Shown here: one piece after another, positions 1 to 5,942 of the stretch
Position numbering within the stretch: the stretch's first letter is position 1
Layout: each line of letters opens with the position of its first letter
NCBI GenBank assembly: GCA_937958075.1
Contig: CALFFB010000290.1
Location: 1 to 12,315 of the forward strand
Reading direction: 5' to 3'
Length of the DNA: 12,315 nt
From: an uncultured Geobacteraceae bacterium
Lineage (GTDB): Bacteria; Desulfobacterota; Desulfuromonadia; Desulfuromonadales; Geopsychrobacteraceae
The notes under the pieces: model-generated
The model's input: the letters and a program-made list of their open reading frames with translations, nothing else
The model's database searches: none
What the model was told of the DNA's origin: nothing
Position numbers and translations under genes: made by a program

Positions 1-6
1 AAAACC

Positions 7-759
7 ATGATCAAGCACACCGCCGGAGGGCAGGAAGCCTCGGCCGGATGTGAACCCCCATCATTACCACCGCAACCACCGCAGCCCGCCATCTATGTCT
101 CCACCGGGCTCGACGTTCACAAGATCGAGGACGCCCGCGACTGGCCTGAAGACCGGAAGATCGACAGCACGCTGTGTCGCCGTCTGTCGCCTGAATACTT
201 TGCCTGGCTACGTTCCCGCATGCTCACGGCCCAAGCCGCGCACAAGGCCGGAAAGCTCCCCGAGGATGCCTGGAATACGCTGCGGCAGCGATTCAACGCC
301 GTGCAGGAGCTGGCCATCCGGGAGTTCGGCAAGGAAAGCCTGCAGGAGGTCCTGCAGTCCTTTTCCCCGAAGAACTATCGGCCACCCGCGCTTCGTCCCG
401 AGCCCCAGGAGAAACCCGTCGAAGCTCCCAGAAAGGACTGGCTTTATCCCGAGAACCAAGCTTGGAAATGTAAGCAGCCGGTGACTTCCCAGGCTGTCGC
501 CAAGGTCGACGCCATCCGTGAGGAGGCCATGGCCAAGGGCTGGTCCGAGGCACGCCTCTATCAGAACCAGGGCCGCTTCCGGTTTCCCTGCGGCGAGGAC
601 TACGGCCTGGTCTGCTTTGTCGATGGCGATCAGGAGATAGGCGAAGTCTCCGAGCGTTCTATCGAAATTATCCACGGGCCGAAGTCCGGGCGTCCCAGCA
701 CGCTGCGGTTCTACAACCCGGACGTGCCGCAGCCGTGGATGAAGAAAGTGGAGGATTAA
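7..759 (+). CDS. Hypothetical phage-associated protein (possibly 5' partial)
   Basis: I do not recognise this 250-aa protein. It has a proline-rich stretch near residues 17-27, a charged, mostly helical middle (about 60-120), a second proline-rich linker (about 121-141), and a C-terminal part (about 160-245) that looks globular with alternating strands. There is no signal peptide or membrane segment. The frame is open through the first six bases of the window, so the true start may lie upstream; the ATG at 7 is simply the first one visible and no ribosome binding site can be judged. It ends four bases before the next gene, so the two are probably co-transcribed. Its place ahead of a regulator and a probable small terminase suggests a phage middle or late gene, but no function can be assigned. 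Confidence 0.7.
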   Translation: MIKHTAGGQEASAGCEPPSLPPQPPQPAIYVSTGLDVHKIEDARDWPEDRKIDSTLCRRLSPEYFAWLRSRMLTAQAAHKAGKLPEDAWNTLRQRFNAVQELAIREFGKESLQEVLQSFSPKNYRPPALRPEPQEKPVEAPRKDWLYPENQAWKCKQPVTSQAVAKVDAIREEAMAKGWSEARLYQNQGRFRFPCGEDYGLVCFVDGDQEIGEVSERSIEIIHGPKSGRPSTLRFYNPDVPQPWMKKVED

Positions 760-762
760 GCC

Positions 763-1041
763 GTGAAAAAAAAGAAACGCTACGCCAACGCCAAGGATGT
801 CCTGCCCGAGGAACTCTTCGAGCAGATCCAGAAGCACTACACCGGGATTCTCTGGGTTCCGGCCCCGAGCCGGTTTTACCAGGAGCGCCGCGACCTGGTG
901 CTTGCCCTTCATCTGCAGGGGATCAGCAGCCAGGAGATCTCCAACCTCGCTGGGGTGACCACCCGCCGGGTCAACCAGATCATCGCCGCCGAACGAAAAC
1001 AGGATCGGGACCGACAGTTGGCCGTCGCTTCCGGTAAGTAA
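763..1041 (+). CDS. Mor/CD3324-like helix-turn-helix DNA-binding protein
   Basis: A 92-aa basic protein with a GTG start at 763, chosen because a strong GGAGG lies at 750-754, eight bases upstream. The N-terminal half contains NAKDVLPEELFEQIQKHYTG followed by a WVPAPSR stretch. This resembles the dimerisation part of small Mor-type activators and of CD3324-family proteins, which read KDVLPEELL..IQKY..G..YIP. Residues about 46-75 (RRDLVLALHLQGISSQEISN, then LAGVTTRRVNQII) form a clear helix-turn-helix. Mor of phage Mu activates middle transcription through RNA polymerase. Lying just upstream of the packaging genes, this protein may play a comparable role; that is inference. It could equally be a repressor or an accessory regulator. 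The family resemblance is from memory of the motif pattern, not from a search. Confidence 0.8.
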   Translation: MKKKKRYANAKDVLPEELFEQIQKHYTGILWVPAPSRFYQERRDLVLALHLQGISSQEISNLAGVTTRRVNQIIAAERKQDRDRQLAVASGK

Positions 1042-1042
1042 C
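1030..1042 (+). repeat. 13-nt repeat TCCGGTAAGTAAC, copy 1
   Basis: Exact match to 5971-5983. This copy covers the last codons and the stop of the helix-turn-helix gene. CCGGT at 1031-1035 can pair with ACCGG at 1049-1053. Confidence 0.6.
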
Positions 1043-1051
1043 CCCTGAACC

Positions 1052-1089
1052 GGCGGGAGCGCGTTTGGAGGCTAAATCGGCCTCCCGCC
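1052..1089 (+). promoter_or_regulatory. Alternative stem-loops in the leader of the small terminase gene
   Basis: GGCGGGAG (1052-1059) pairs perfectly with CTCCCGCC (1082-1089). A smaller stem, GGAGGC (1067-1072) with GCCTCC (1080-1085), uses part of the same right arm. The two pairings exclude each other. No T-run follows, so this does not look like an intrinsic terminator. It could affect mRNA processing or translation of the gene that starts at 1133, but GC-rich DNA yields such stems by chance. Confidence 0.3.
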
Positions 1090-1132
1090 CCGCATCCCGG
1101 CTTGGGAAAACAATATTCGGCAGGATTTCCAC

Positions 1133-1633
1133 GTGGCACTGAACAAACCGGACAAAGAGACGCTGGACCGCTGGCACCGCAACGAGGGCAAGACCGAACC
1201 GCCCCGGCGCGGGCCTGGTGCGCCCGAGGGCAACCAGAACCGGCTGCGTCACGGCATCTTCGCCGACCGCTGCCTGACCCCGGAAGAGAAGGTCATGTTC
1301 GACGCGATCATCGACCGCCTCAATCAGGACTTCGAGTTCAACAAGTCCAGCGACTTTCTGCAGGTGGAGCTGGTGGGCGTCTACTCGGTGAAGCTGGTCC
1401 GCGCCCAGATCGAGGGGAACACGGACGCCGCCGAAAAACTCGACCGGATGATCCGCTGCCACATGAAGGATCTCAAGACCACCAAGATCGCCCGCGAGGG
1501 TGAGGAGCCGAAAGGCCCGCAGACCTCTCCGGCGGAATGGGCGGCGGCGCTGCTCGAGAAGGTGGCCGAGGCCGCCAACGCACCGGGCGCGAAAACCTCC
1601 GGCCGCAAGAAACGCGGAAAGAATTGCGGATAA
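1133..1633 (+). CDS. Probable terminase small subunit
   Basis: A 166-aa soluble protein with a GTG start at 1133, preceded by AGGA at 1122-1125. Residues 29-41 read GAPEGNQNRLRHG, a hallmark found near the N-terminus of many phage small terminase subunits (GxPxGNxNxxKHG). Next comes a helical region with conserved-looking acidic and basic residues (about 48-125), and a basic, low-complexity tail (KTSGRKKRGK, about 154-163). Small subunits bind the packaging site and load the large subunit. The matching large subunit begins at 4419, unusually far away, because a recombinase module and two small genes lie between. The last four codons (AAT TGC GGA TAA) recur 76 bp downstream, outside the gene. 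The length is within the usual range for the family. The alternative is an unrelated phage protein sharing the GNxNRxRHG motif. Confidence 0.65.
   Translation: MALNKPDKETLDRWHRNEGKTEPPRRGPGAPEGNQNRLRHGIFADRCLTPEEKVMFDAIIDRLNQDFEFNKSSDFLQVELVGVYSVKLVRAQIEGNTDAAEKLDRMIRCHMKDLKTTKIAREGEEPKGPQTSPAEWAAALLEKVAEAANAPGAKTSGRKKRGKNCG
1621..1633 (+). repeat. 13-nt direct repeat GAATTGCGGATAA, copy 1 (3' end of small terminase gene)
   Basis: Exact match to 1697-1709. This copy contains the stop codon of the small terminase gene. Both copies are followed by AC one base later. Confidence 0.7.
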
Positions 1634-1696
1634 CACCATGGAGGGCTTTTCCGATGACCCCGGCACACGGCGACTTGCGGCAGACAGCTTCACCAG

Positions 1697-1709
1697 GAAT
1701 TGCGGATAA
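1697..1709 (+). repeat. 13-nt direct repeat GAATTGCGGATAA, copy 2
   Basis: Second exact copy, 76 bp after the first. It closes a 23-codon reading frame from the ATG at 1638, which therefore also ends in Asn-Cys-Gly-stop. The pair could be a target-site or attachment-type duplication, or the scar of a lost small insertion. Confidence 0.65.
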
Positions 1710-1792
1710 GACGTGTTCCTTGCACTTTCGGAATCGGCATTCACCGGCCGCCGCTCATCATTTCCACTCCTCGATTTCCTCCTGCAGCTCCC

Positions 1793-1815
1793 GATATCCG
1801 CTTGGCATGTGTGCG
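1793..1815 (-). repeat. Dyad site A (inverted, one arm degenerate)
   Basis: On the minus strand this reads CACATGCCAA, spacer GCGGATA, then TCGGG. The left arm and spacer match site D closely, but the right arm is lost. It is the only site in the reverse orientation. Confidence 0.5.
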
Positions 1816-1829
1816 CATAAGCCGAGCCG

Positions 1830-1855
1830 CATAACCCAAGTAGATATTGGCATGT
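1830..1855 (+). repeat. Dyad site B
   Basis: CATAACCCAA, spacer GTAGATA (1840-1846), TTGGCATGT. It differs from site C at only one of 26 positions. Confidence 0.65.
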
Positions 1856-1874
1856 TCGCGCCGGAGCTCTCTCT

Positions 1875-1900
1875 CATAACCCAAGTAAATATTGGCATGT
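1875..1900 (+). repeat. Dyad site C
   Basis: CATAACCCAA, spacer GTAAATA (1885-1891), TTGGCATGT. It is a near-identical direct repeat of site B, offset by 45 bp, while the DNA between the two is not repeated. Confidence 0.65.
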
Positions 1901-1960
1901 CGAGCCCCAGGCAGAACCGGCCAAGCCCCGCAAACAGCCATTCCTTCGGCAACGGCCCTC

Positions 1961-1990
1961 GCACATGCCAAGCAGATATTGCCATGTGTG
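1961..1990 (+). repeat. Dyad site D (most symmetrical)
   Basis: CACATGCCAA (1962-1971), spacer GCAGATA (1972-1978), TTGCCATGTG (1979-1988). The ten-base arms are inverted repeats with one mismatch. Confidence 0.65.
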
Positions 1991-2004
1991 TTCCGCGCCC
2001 GGAG

Positions 2005-2035
2005 CGCACAAGCCAAGCAGTTATAGCGATGTGCG
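2005..2035 (+). repeat. Dyad site E
   Basis: CGCACAAGCCAA, spacer GCAGTTA (2017-2023), TAGCGATGTGCG. The outer six bases pair perfectly and the inner arm is degenerate. Confidence 0.5.
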
Positions 2036-2185
2036 GCCGACAGACAGCGAAGGAGAAATTCCGGTCAATCGATATTTCCCGCCCCACCCGGGATGTAGAG
2101 ACCCTCCGTCATGATCATTCATCATCGGCGGATGTGTTCTTCTGCGGGCACTGTCATTCACTGTCTTCGACACTGTCTCGCCCAA

Positions 2186-2213
2186 CGAAAACAGGAGCAG
2201 CCGAGGCCGCTCC
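2186..2213 (-). terminator. Probable intrinsic terminator of the recombinase operon
   Basis: Read on the minus strand, about 20 bases after the recombinase stop, GGAGCGGC and GCTGCTCC form an 8-bp stem with one mismatch and a CTCG loop, followed at once by TGTTTTCG. This is the hairpin-plus-T layout of a Rho-independent terminator, with a weak T-run. Confidence 0.5.
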
Positions 2214-2233
2214 CATCGTCGGGTCCGGAAGGA

Positions 2234-3148
2234 TCAAAGGCGTTCGAGGGCTTCCTCGAGCTGACCGTCCACGAGGTGGGTGTAGATCTGGGTGGTGGAC
2301 ACGTCCCGGTGCCCCAAGGCCCGCTGCACCACGAGCAGGTCATTGGTCGCGCCGTAGAGGTGGGTGGCGAAGGTATGCCGCAGCCCGTGCGGCGTCAGTT
2401 CCTTTTCGATCCCGGCCTTCCGCAGCCAGTGGGCGAGCCGGTTGGCTATCTGCCGCTGGCAGAGTCTGCCGTCCCGGTTCGACAGGAACAGGGCTTCCAT
2501 TTCTGGGCGGCCGTGTCGACGACGCTCGGCCAGGTAACGGCGCAGCAATGTGCGGAGGTCGGTCTTGATGAACTTGACCTGCGGCACATTCCCCTTGGCC
2601 CGCACCCGCAGATGCTTGGCGTCGAGGTCGATGTCATCCATGTCGAGCGCGGCCAGCTCGCCAAGCCTGATCCCCGTGCCCAGCAACACCTCGATCATGG
2701 CGCGGTCGCGCAGCGTGGAGAAATCGGTCCGCCCCTTGAGTTCCTTGAGCAGACGTTTCTTTTCGGCGGTAGTCAGGAAGACCGGCAGCTTTCTCGGCAG
2801 CCGATGCATGCGGATAGACCGGGCCGGGTTGCTACCGACCACGCCCGTCTCGGCGGCCCAGGCGAAAAAGGCCCGCACCGCCGCCTTCATCCGATGGAGC
2901 GAGGCCGCCGAGCGTGGGCCTCGCTCACTCTCAGTGACCGCCCCGGCGGAAAACACCTGGTCGAGGAACCCGACCGTGACCTCCCGGCAGACAATCCCAG
3001 GGACCAGCTTCCCGGCCACGCGGGCCACCAGGGCGAGGTCCCGGCGGTATGCGGCTATGGTCGCCGGGGAGCGTCCTTCGGCCGACAGGCGGGCACAGAA
3101 CGCCTCTGTCGCGGCCGTCAGGTCGAGGTCAGCCGTTCGGTTGCTCAT
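2234..3148 (-). CDS. Tyrosine recombinase (XerC/D-like phage integrase family), complete
   Basis: A 304-aa protein made of an N-terminal SAM-like core-binding domain (about 8-105) and a catalytic domain (about 120-300). All expected catalytic residues are visible: Arg161 in GTGIRLGEL, a beta-hairpin Lys185 in RAKGN, His254 and Arg257 in TPHGLRHTF, His280 in ALGH, and the nucleophile Tyr289 in TTQIYTH. It should therefore be active and form a covalent 3'-phosphotyrosine link during strand exchange. The ATG at 3148 has AAGGAG seven bases upstream, inside the preceding gene, and the two overlap by 20 bp, suggesting translational coupling. XerC/D-type enzymes resolve multimers or integrate elements at short dyad sites; the phased dyads at 1793-2035, just past the 3' end, are candidate substrates. 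It lacks an arm-binding N-terminal domain of the lambda Int type. Confidence 0.93.
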   Translation of the reverse strand: MSNRTADLDLTAATEAFCARLSAEGRSPATIAAYRRDLALVARVAGKLVPGIVCREVTVGFLDQVFSAGAVTESERGPRSAASLHRMKAAVRAFFAWAAETGVVGSNPARSIRMHRLPRKLPVFLTTAEKKRLLKELKGRTDFSTLRDRAMIEVLLGTGIRLGELAALDMDDIDLDAKHLRVRAKGNVPQVKFIKTDLRTLLRRYLAERRRHGRPEMEALFLSNRDGRLCQRQIANRLAHWLRKAGIEKELTPHGLRHTFATHLYGATNDLLVVQRALGHRDVSTTQIYTHLVDGQLEEALERL

Positions 3149-3503
3149 CGCTGGACTCCTTCACCCGGCTGTGGCCCATGGGCGTGCTCTTGGGCAGCGG
3201 CAGCTCCTCGATGCGCCCCGACTCCCTGGCCCAGACCATCATCATGCGGAACACCCGGACGGTCTTGGCGACGGTGCGCTCAGCCCGCTCCTTGCCGTCG
3301 GGGAGTTTGAGCAGCAGGTCGGACTTGTAGAACTTTCCGACCTGGGGAAGCCGGATCTCGGCGAGCTGGCGATCCGCGCCGAAGAAGGCCTCCACCGCGT
3401 CGAGGTCCTTCCGGTAGGTGTAGAGGGTCCGCTCTTTCTTTCCGGATTCCCGCAGGTGGCCGATGAAAGCCTCGGCGGCTTGATGCACGGTGCATTCGGT
3501 CAT
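3129..3503 (-). CDS. Stand-alone tyrosine recombinase core-binding (SAM-like) domain protein
   Basis: A 124-aa protein whose residues about 5-100 look like the N-terminal core-binding domain of a tyrosine recombinase: AAEAFIGHLRESGKKERTLY, then TYRKDLDAVEAFF, and a later helix, TVAKTVRVFRMMMVWARESG. No catalytic domain follows. It ends with an acidic, polar tail, and the next gene starts inside its last codons. The ATG at 3503 has AAGGAG eight bases upstream. The frame is intact and has its own ribosome binding site, so it looks like a maintained protein and not debris. It could bind the same half-sites as the full recombinase and act as a partner, directionality factor or inhibitor (inference). 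The alternative is a remnant of a second recombinase that lost its catalytic half by deletion. Confidence 0.8.
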   Translation of the reverse strand: MTECTVHQAAEAFIGHLRESGKKERTLYTYRKDLDAVEAFFGADRQLAEIRLPQVGKFYKSDLLLKLPDGKERAERTVAKTVRVFRMMMVWARESGRIEELPLPKSTPMGHSRVKESSDEQPNG

Positions 3504-3536
3504 GTCGATGTCTCCTTTGTCGGTGGCCCGGTGTGT

Positions 3537-3731
3537 TCAGGACAGGAACTCGTCAAGCTCCCGCAGCAGTTCCTCGACGTGGCCGAGGGAGCCGACGCTC
3601 GCCCAGGTGATGTCCGGCTGTTTCGCGTCCGCTTCGAGCTTGCCGCGAATGCCCTCTATCAGCCGGGCGATGTTCTCCTGCTTTTCTCGGTACGCCTTGA
3701 GTGCCTGCTGGCGGTTTCTGTCGTAGGTCAT
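3537..3731 (-). CDS. Small helical protein, first gene of the recombinase operon
   Basis: A 64-aa charged protein that I do not recognise. The start ATG at 3731 is chosen over the longer frame to 3860 because GGAGG (CCTCC at 3738-3742 on the plus strand) lies six bases upstream, and the extra N-terminal residues look non-coding. Residues 1-33 are strongly helical and basic, beginning MTYDRNRQQALKAYREKQEN. A short break (KQPDITWASVGSLGH) follows, then an acidic helix (VEELLRELDEFLS). This suggests a two-helix protein able to bind DNA or dimerise. The gap to the next gene is 33 bp, so it shares the operon. Small basic proteins beside integrases are often excisionases, but no winged-helix or MerR-type pattern is visible, so that role is only a guess. 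Confidence 0.7.
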   Translation of the reverse strand: MTYDRNRQQALKAYREKQENIARLIEGIRGKLEADAKQPDITWASVGSLGHVEELLRELDEFLS

Positions 3732-3871
3732 GGCCTGCCTCCGGTTCCGGTTTTCTTGGATGCGGGACCATCCCGCGTCACATCCAATGACGCTTCTATT
3801 TCGTTGGAAATCAAGTGTTTGCAGAGATCTTTCTGCATGTGCCCCAAACCCATAAACCAAAGGAGATCAAC
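3732..3871. promoter_or_regulatory. Divergent intergenic region with dyads
   Basis: The recombinase operon (leftward) and the packaging operon (rightward) diverge here. GCGGGA (3762-3767) and TCCCGC (3771-3776) form a dyad with a 3-bp centre, and TCCAA (3783-3787) and TTGGA (3804-3808) form a looser one. Both could be operators. No convincing -35/-10 pair can be pointed out on either strand. AGGAGA at 3861-3866 is the ribosome binding site of the lipoprotein gene. Confidence 0.35.
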
Positions 3872-4144
3872 ATGTTGAAGAAGACCCTCGAATGGACCAT
3901 CCCGCTGGTCCTGGCCGGGATCATGACCGGCTGCGCCACCTACCGGCCTCCGGCCCAGATCCAGTCGGCAGTGGCCACCGTCAACCGCCACACACCCGAG
4001 TATGTGACCGAGGCCAACAAGGCGCTGCGCGAGGTCGGCCACCCGGACGCCGAGCGCCTGACCGGTGTCGGCCTGCGCCTGCAGACCGCCGTGGACGCCC
4101 TTGACCTGTGGGCCAACGGCTCGAACCAGGAGGCAGGCCAATGA
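3872..4144 (+). CDS. Small predicted lipoprotein
   Basis: A 90-aa protein with a classic lipoprotein export signal: a basic start (MLKK), a hydrophobic stretch (about 9-19, IPLVLAGIMT), then Gly20-Cys21 as the expected signal peptidase II cleavage and lipidation point. Met at position -3 makes the lipobox slightly atypical. The mature part (about 70 aa) is polar and helical, with no enzymatic motif. The ATG at 3872 has AGGAGA five bases upstream. It overlaps the next gene by four bases (ATGA). Phage lysis cassettes contain outer-membrane lipoproteins (Rz1-type spanins), and Mu-like phages place lysis genes just ahead of packaging genes. However, this protein lacks the proline richness of Rz1, so a spanin role is only possible. 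Superinfection exclusion is another option. Confidence 0.75.
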   Translation: MLKKTLEWTIPLVLAGIMTGCATYRPPAQIQSAVATVNRHTPEYVTEANKALREVGHPDAERLTGVGLRLQTAVDALDLWANGSNQEAGQ

Positions 4145-4419
4145 AAGAGATCCTTCAGGAAAACAGCGATGCCGTCCGCCAGGCCGGTGAGGCCCTGGTC
4201 GAAATCGGCACCGAGCTGGCGGCGGGACGGATCGAGAACGCCCTCGGCCGTCTGGAAGCGGCCCAGCAGCAGTACCTGGCTTGGGCGGAGTTGGACCAGG
4301 CCATCATCGACATTCAGGAAGCTGTCCACGACCGGAAGAACACCCTGGCCGTGCAGCAGATCCTGACGGAACTGGTGGGCACCATCCTCGGCAGCGCCTT
4401 GAGGACGGGAATGCACTGA
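4141..4419 (+). CDS. Small helical hypothetical phage protein
   Basis: A 92-aa acidic, almost wholly helical protein that I do not recognise. The ATG at 4141 is preferred to the one at 4108 because AGGAGG lies at 4129-4134 and because it overlaps the lipoprotein stop as ATGA. There is no membrane segment long enough to span a bilayer, although the last 25 residues (VQQILTELVGTILGSALRTG) are mildly hydrophobic and amphipathic. It overlaps the large terminase start by one base (TGATG), so the three genes are translationally linked. It could pair with the upstream lipoprotein or assist packaging; nothing in the sequence decides this. Confidence 0.72.
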   Translation: MKEILQENSDAVRQAGEALVEIGTELAAGRIENALGRLEAAQQQYLAWAELDQAIIDIQEAVHDRKNTLAVQQILTELVGTILGSALRTGMH

Positions 4420-5942
4420 TGGCGGTAACCGACAAGGAGCGCAAACTCGCGGCGACCCTGAGCGATCCCGTGTTGTGGGGGCAAGCCTACCTCTACAACC
4501 GGGATGGCTCAGGCCGCGACTACTGGCCGCACCAGGTGGAGGACCTGCGTTGCCCGGCCAAGAACATCATCCACCTCGACGGCCGGGACGTGGGCAAGTC
4601 CATCGTGCTCTCGACCGACGCGCTCCATTACGCCTTCACCACCCGAGGCGGCCAGGGCCTCATCGCGGCTCCGCACCAGGGGCACCTCGATACCATCATC
4701 GAGGAGATCGAGTTCCAGCTCGACACCAACCCGGATCTGATGAACAGCATCGCCCTGACCAAGTACGGCAAGCCCAAGATCCACCGCAAACCCTACTTCC
4801 GGCTGGAGTTCACCAACGGTTCGGTGCTCTATTTCCGCCCGGCCGGGGCTTATGGCGACGCCTTCCGGTCCCTGCACGTGGGCCGCGTCTGGGTCGATGA
4901 AGGAGCCTGGCTGACCGAACGGGCCTGGAAGGCGCTGCGCCAGTGCCTCAAGGCCGGGGGGACGCTACGCATCTACTCCACGCCCAACGGCCTGCGCGAC
5001 ACCACCTATTACCGGCTCACCTCATCGGATCAGTTCCATGTGTTCCGCTGGCCGTCTTGGCTCAACCCCCTGTGGACCGAGGATCGCGAGGCCGAACTGC
5101 TGGAGTTCTACGGCGGCCGCGACAGCTCCGGCTGGCAGCACGAGGTGGCCGGTGAACACGGCAAGCCTTCCTATGGGGCCTTCAATGTCGAGCAGTTCAA
5201 CCTCTGTCGGCAGGATCTGCTGGAGTACCAGAAGATCGTCATCACCGATTCCGAGATGCGCGATTGCGACACCGAGGAAGCGGCCCACGACCGGCTGGAG
5301 ATGCTGCTCAACCTCACGCCCCGCAGCGGGCAGTTCTGGGTCGGCGGCGACCTGGGCTACACCAACGACCCCACCGAGATCGTCGTATTCCAGGAGATGG
5401 AGATCGGCGAGCGGACGCTGCTGAAAATGATCCTGCGCGTGCATCTTGAACACGTTTCCTATCCGCACATCGCCCAGATCATCGCGCTGCTGGAGCGTTA
5501 CTACACCCCGGCGGGCATCGGCGTGGACAACGGCGGAAACGGTCTGGCGGTGGTTCAGGAGCTGCTCACCCTGGACAAGTACAAAGGGCTGGAGCTGGAA
5601 GGCAGGCTCAAGGGATACGACTTCGGCGGCATGACCCGGCTGGCGGTGCGGGACGGCAAGGAAATCAAGAAGCGAACCAAGGAGCTGATGACCAGCCTCA
5701 TCAACGGAGCCCTACAGCGTAAGCAGGTCATTTTCCCCTCGGACGACCTGGAGGTGGAAGACCAGTTCACCACCCACACCTACACCCTGCGGGACGGCAA
5801 GATCATCTATTCCAAGGGCAACGACCACATCATCGACGCGGTGCGCTGCGCCATGCTGATCCGGGAGGAAGGCAACCTCGACCCGGTCGGCGAAGAGGTG
5901 GTTTCGCTCAAGCCGGTCCTCACCAATCCGGTCTTCATCTGA
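4419..5942 (+). CDS. terL: Phage terminase large subunit (packaging ATPase-nuclease)
   Basis: A 507-aa motor that pumps DNA into the prohead and cuts it. The ATPase half carries a terminase-type Walker A, GRDVGKS (55-61), in which Arg56 replaces the classic upstream lysine/glycine arrangement. It also carries a Walker B VWVDE (157-161) with Glu161 as the catalytic carboxylate, and a coupling motif YSTPNG (186-191). The RNase H-like nuclease half has GGDLGYTNDPTE with Asp311, then Asp370 in GIGVDNGG and Asp473 in DHIIDAVR, the expected metal-binding triad. The start at 4419 is used because it overlaps the previous stop (TGATG) and has GGGA at 4407-4410; the frame is open back to 4281, but that extension reads as non-coding. 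The length is normal for the family. It acts with the small subunit and the portal at 6057. Confidence 0.95.
   Translation: MAVTDKERKLAATLSDPVLWGQAYLYNRDGSGRDYWPHQVEDLRCPAKNIIHLDGRDVGKSIVLSTDALHYAFTTRGGQGLIAAPHQGHLDTIIEEIEFQLDTNPDLMNSIALTKYGKPKIHRKPYFRLEFTNGSVLYFRPAGAYGDAFRSLHVGRVWVDEGAWLTERAWKALRQCLKAGGTLRIYSTPNGLRDTTYYRLTSSDQFHVFRWPSWLNPLWTEDREAELLEFYGGRDSSGWQHEVAGEHGKPSYGAFNVEQFNLCRQDLLEYQKIVITDSEMRDCDTEEAAHDRLEMLLNLTPRSGQFWVGGDLGYTNDPTEIVVFQEMEIGERTLLKMILRVHLEHVSYPHIAQIIALLERYYTPAGIGVDNGGNGLAVVQELLTLDKYKGLELEGRLKGYDFGGMTRLAVRDGKEIKKRTKELMTSLINGALQRKQVIFPSDDLEVEDQFTTHTYTLRDGKIIYSKGNDHIIDAVRCAMLIREEGNLDPVGEEVVSLKPVLTNPVFI

Larger units (their letters stand above)
1793..2035. repeat. Array of five ~45-bp-phased dyads resembling tyrosine recombinase core sites
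   Basis: Five sites share the layout CCAA, a 7-bp spacer, then TTGG or a variant, with outer arms reading ACATG/CATGT. Spacers are GCGGATA (site A, minus strand), GTAGATA (B), GTAAATA (C), GCAGATA (D) and GCAGTTA (E). Spacer centres lie at about 1798, 1843, 1888, 1975 and 2020, giving steps of 45, 45, 87 and 45 bp. The 87-bp gap is nearly two periods and contains a poor match starting GCCAAG at 1920. A 7-bp spacer between short inverted arms is the geometry on which tyrosine recombinases act, and a complete one is encoded next door. A dyad-binding repressor or an origin iteron set would also fit. Confidence 0.6.
1634..2233. other. 600-bp gene-free region holding repeats and the dyad array
   Basis: No frame here looks like a real gene. 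The reading frames present are short, run through the repeats, and have no ribosome binding site or recognisable product. The region contains the second GAATTGCGGATAA copy, the dyad array at 1793-2035, three spaced CACTGTC words (2149-2155, 2159-2165, 2171-2177), and a hairpin near the end of the recombinase operon. On the minus strand, from the dyad at 1793-1815, a 16-codon frame (MPSGYRELQEEIEEWK, stop at 1758-1760) looks like the tail end of a coding sequence. It could be a gene remnant. Confidence 0.6.

Noticed and set aside
1793..2035. CRISPR array
   Set aside because: Repeats are dyads of varying sequence with irregular gaps of about 15-60 bp, one is inverted, and no cas genes are present.
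1793..2035. Classical integron attC cassette array
   Set aside because: The sites lack the attC GTTRRRY/RYYYAAC ends and bulged hairpin layout, the intervals are too short for cassettes, and the recombinase shows no obvious IntI-specific insertion by eye.
1758..2087. A 109-codon minus-strand frame across the dyad array, with repeated peptide words
   Set aside because: The peptide repeats simply reflect the DNA repeats; no ribosome binding site or domain. The spacing and symmetry argue for DNA sites.
3762..3776. GCGGGA/TCCCGC hairpin as a terminator
   Set aside because: No T-run follows on either strand and it lies between divergent genes; kept only as a possible operator.
2111..3878. Long plus-strand frames (399 and 442 codons) opposite the recombinase operon
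   Set aside because: The minus strand encodes complete recombinase domains with all catalytic residues and good ribosome binding sites, so the plus-strand frames are shadows.
4281..4418. N-terminal extension of the large terminase
   Set aside because: The extension overlaps the upstream gene in another frame, reads as non-coding, and lacks a ribosome binding site; the 4419 start is coupled to the previous stop.
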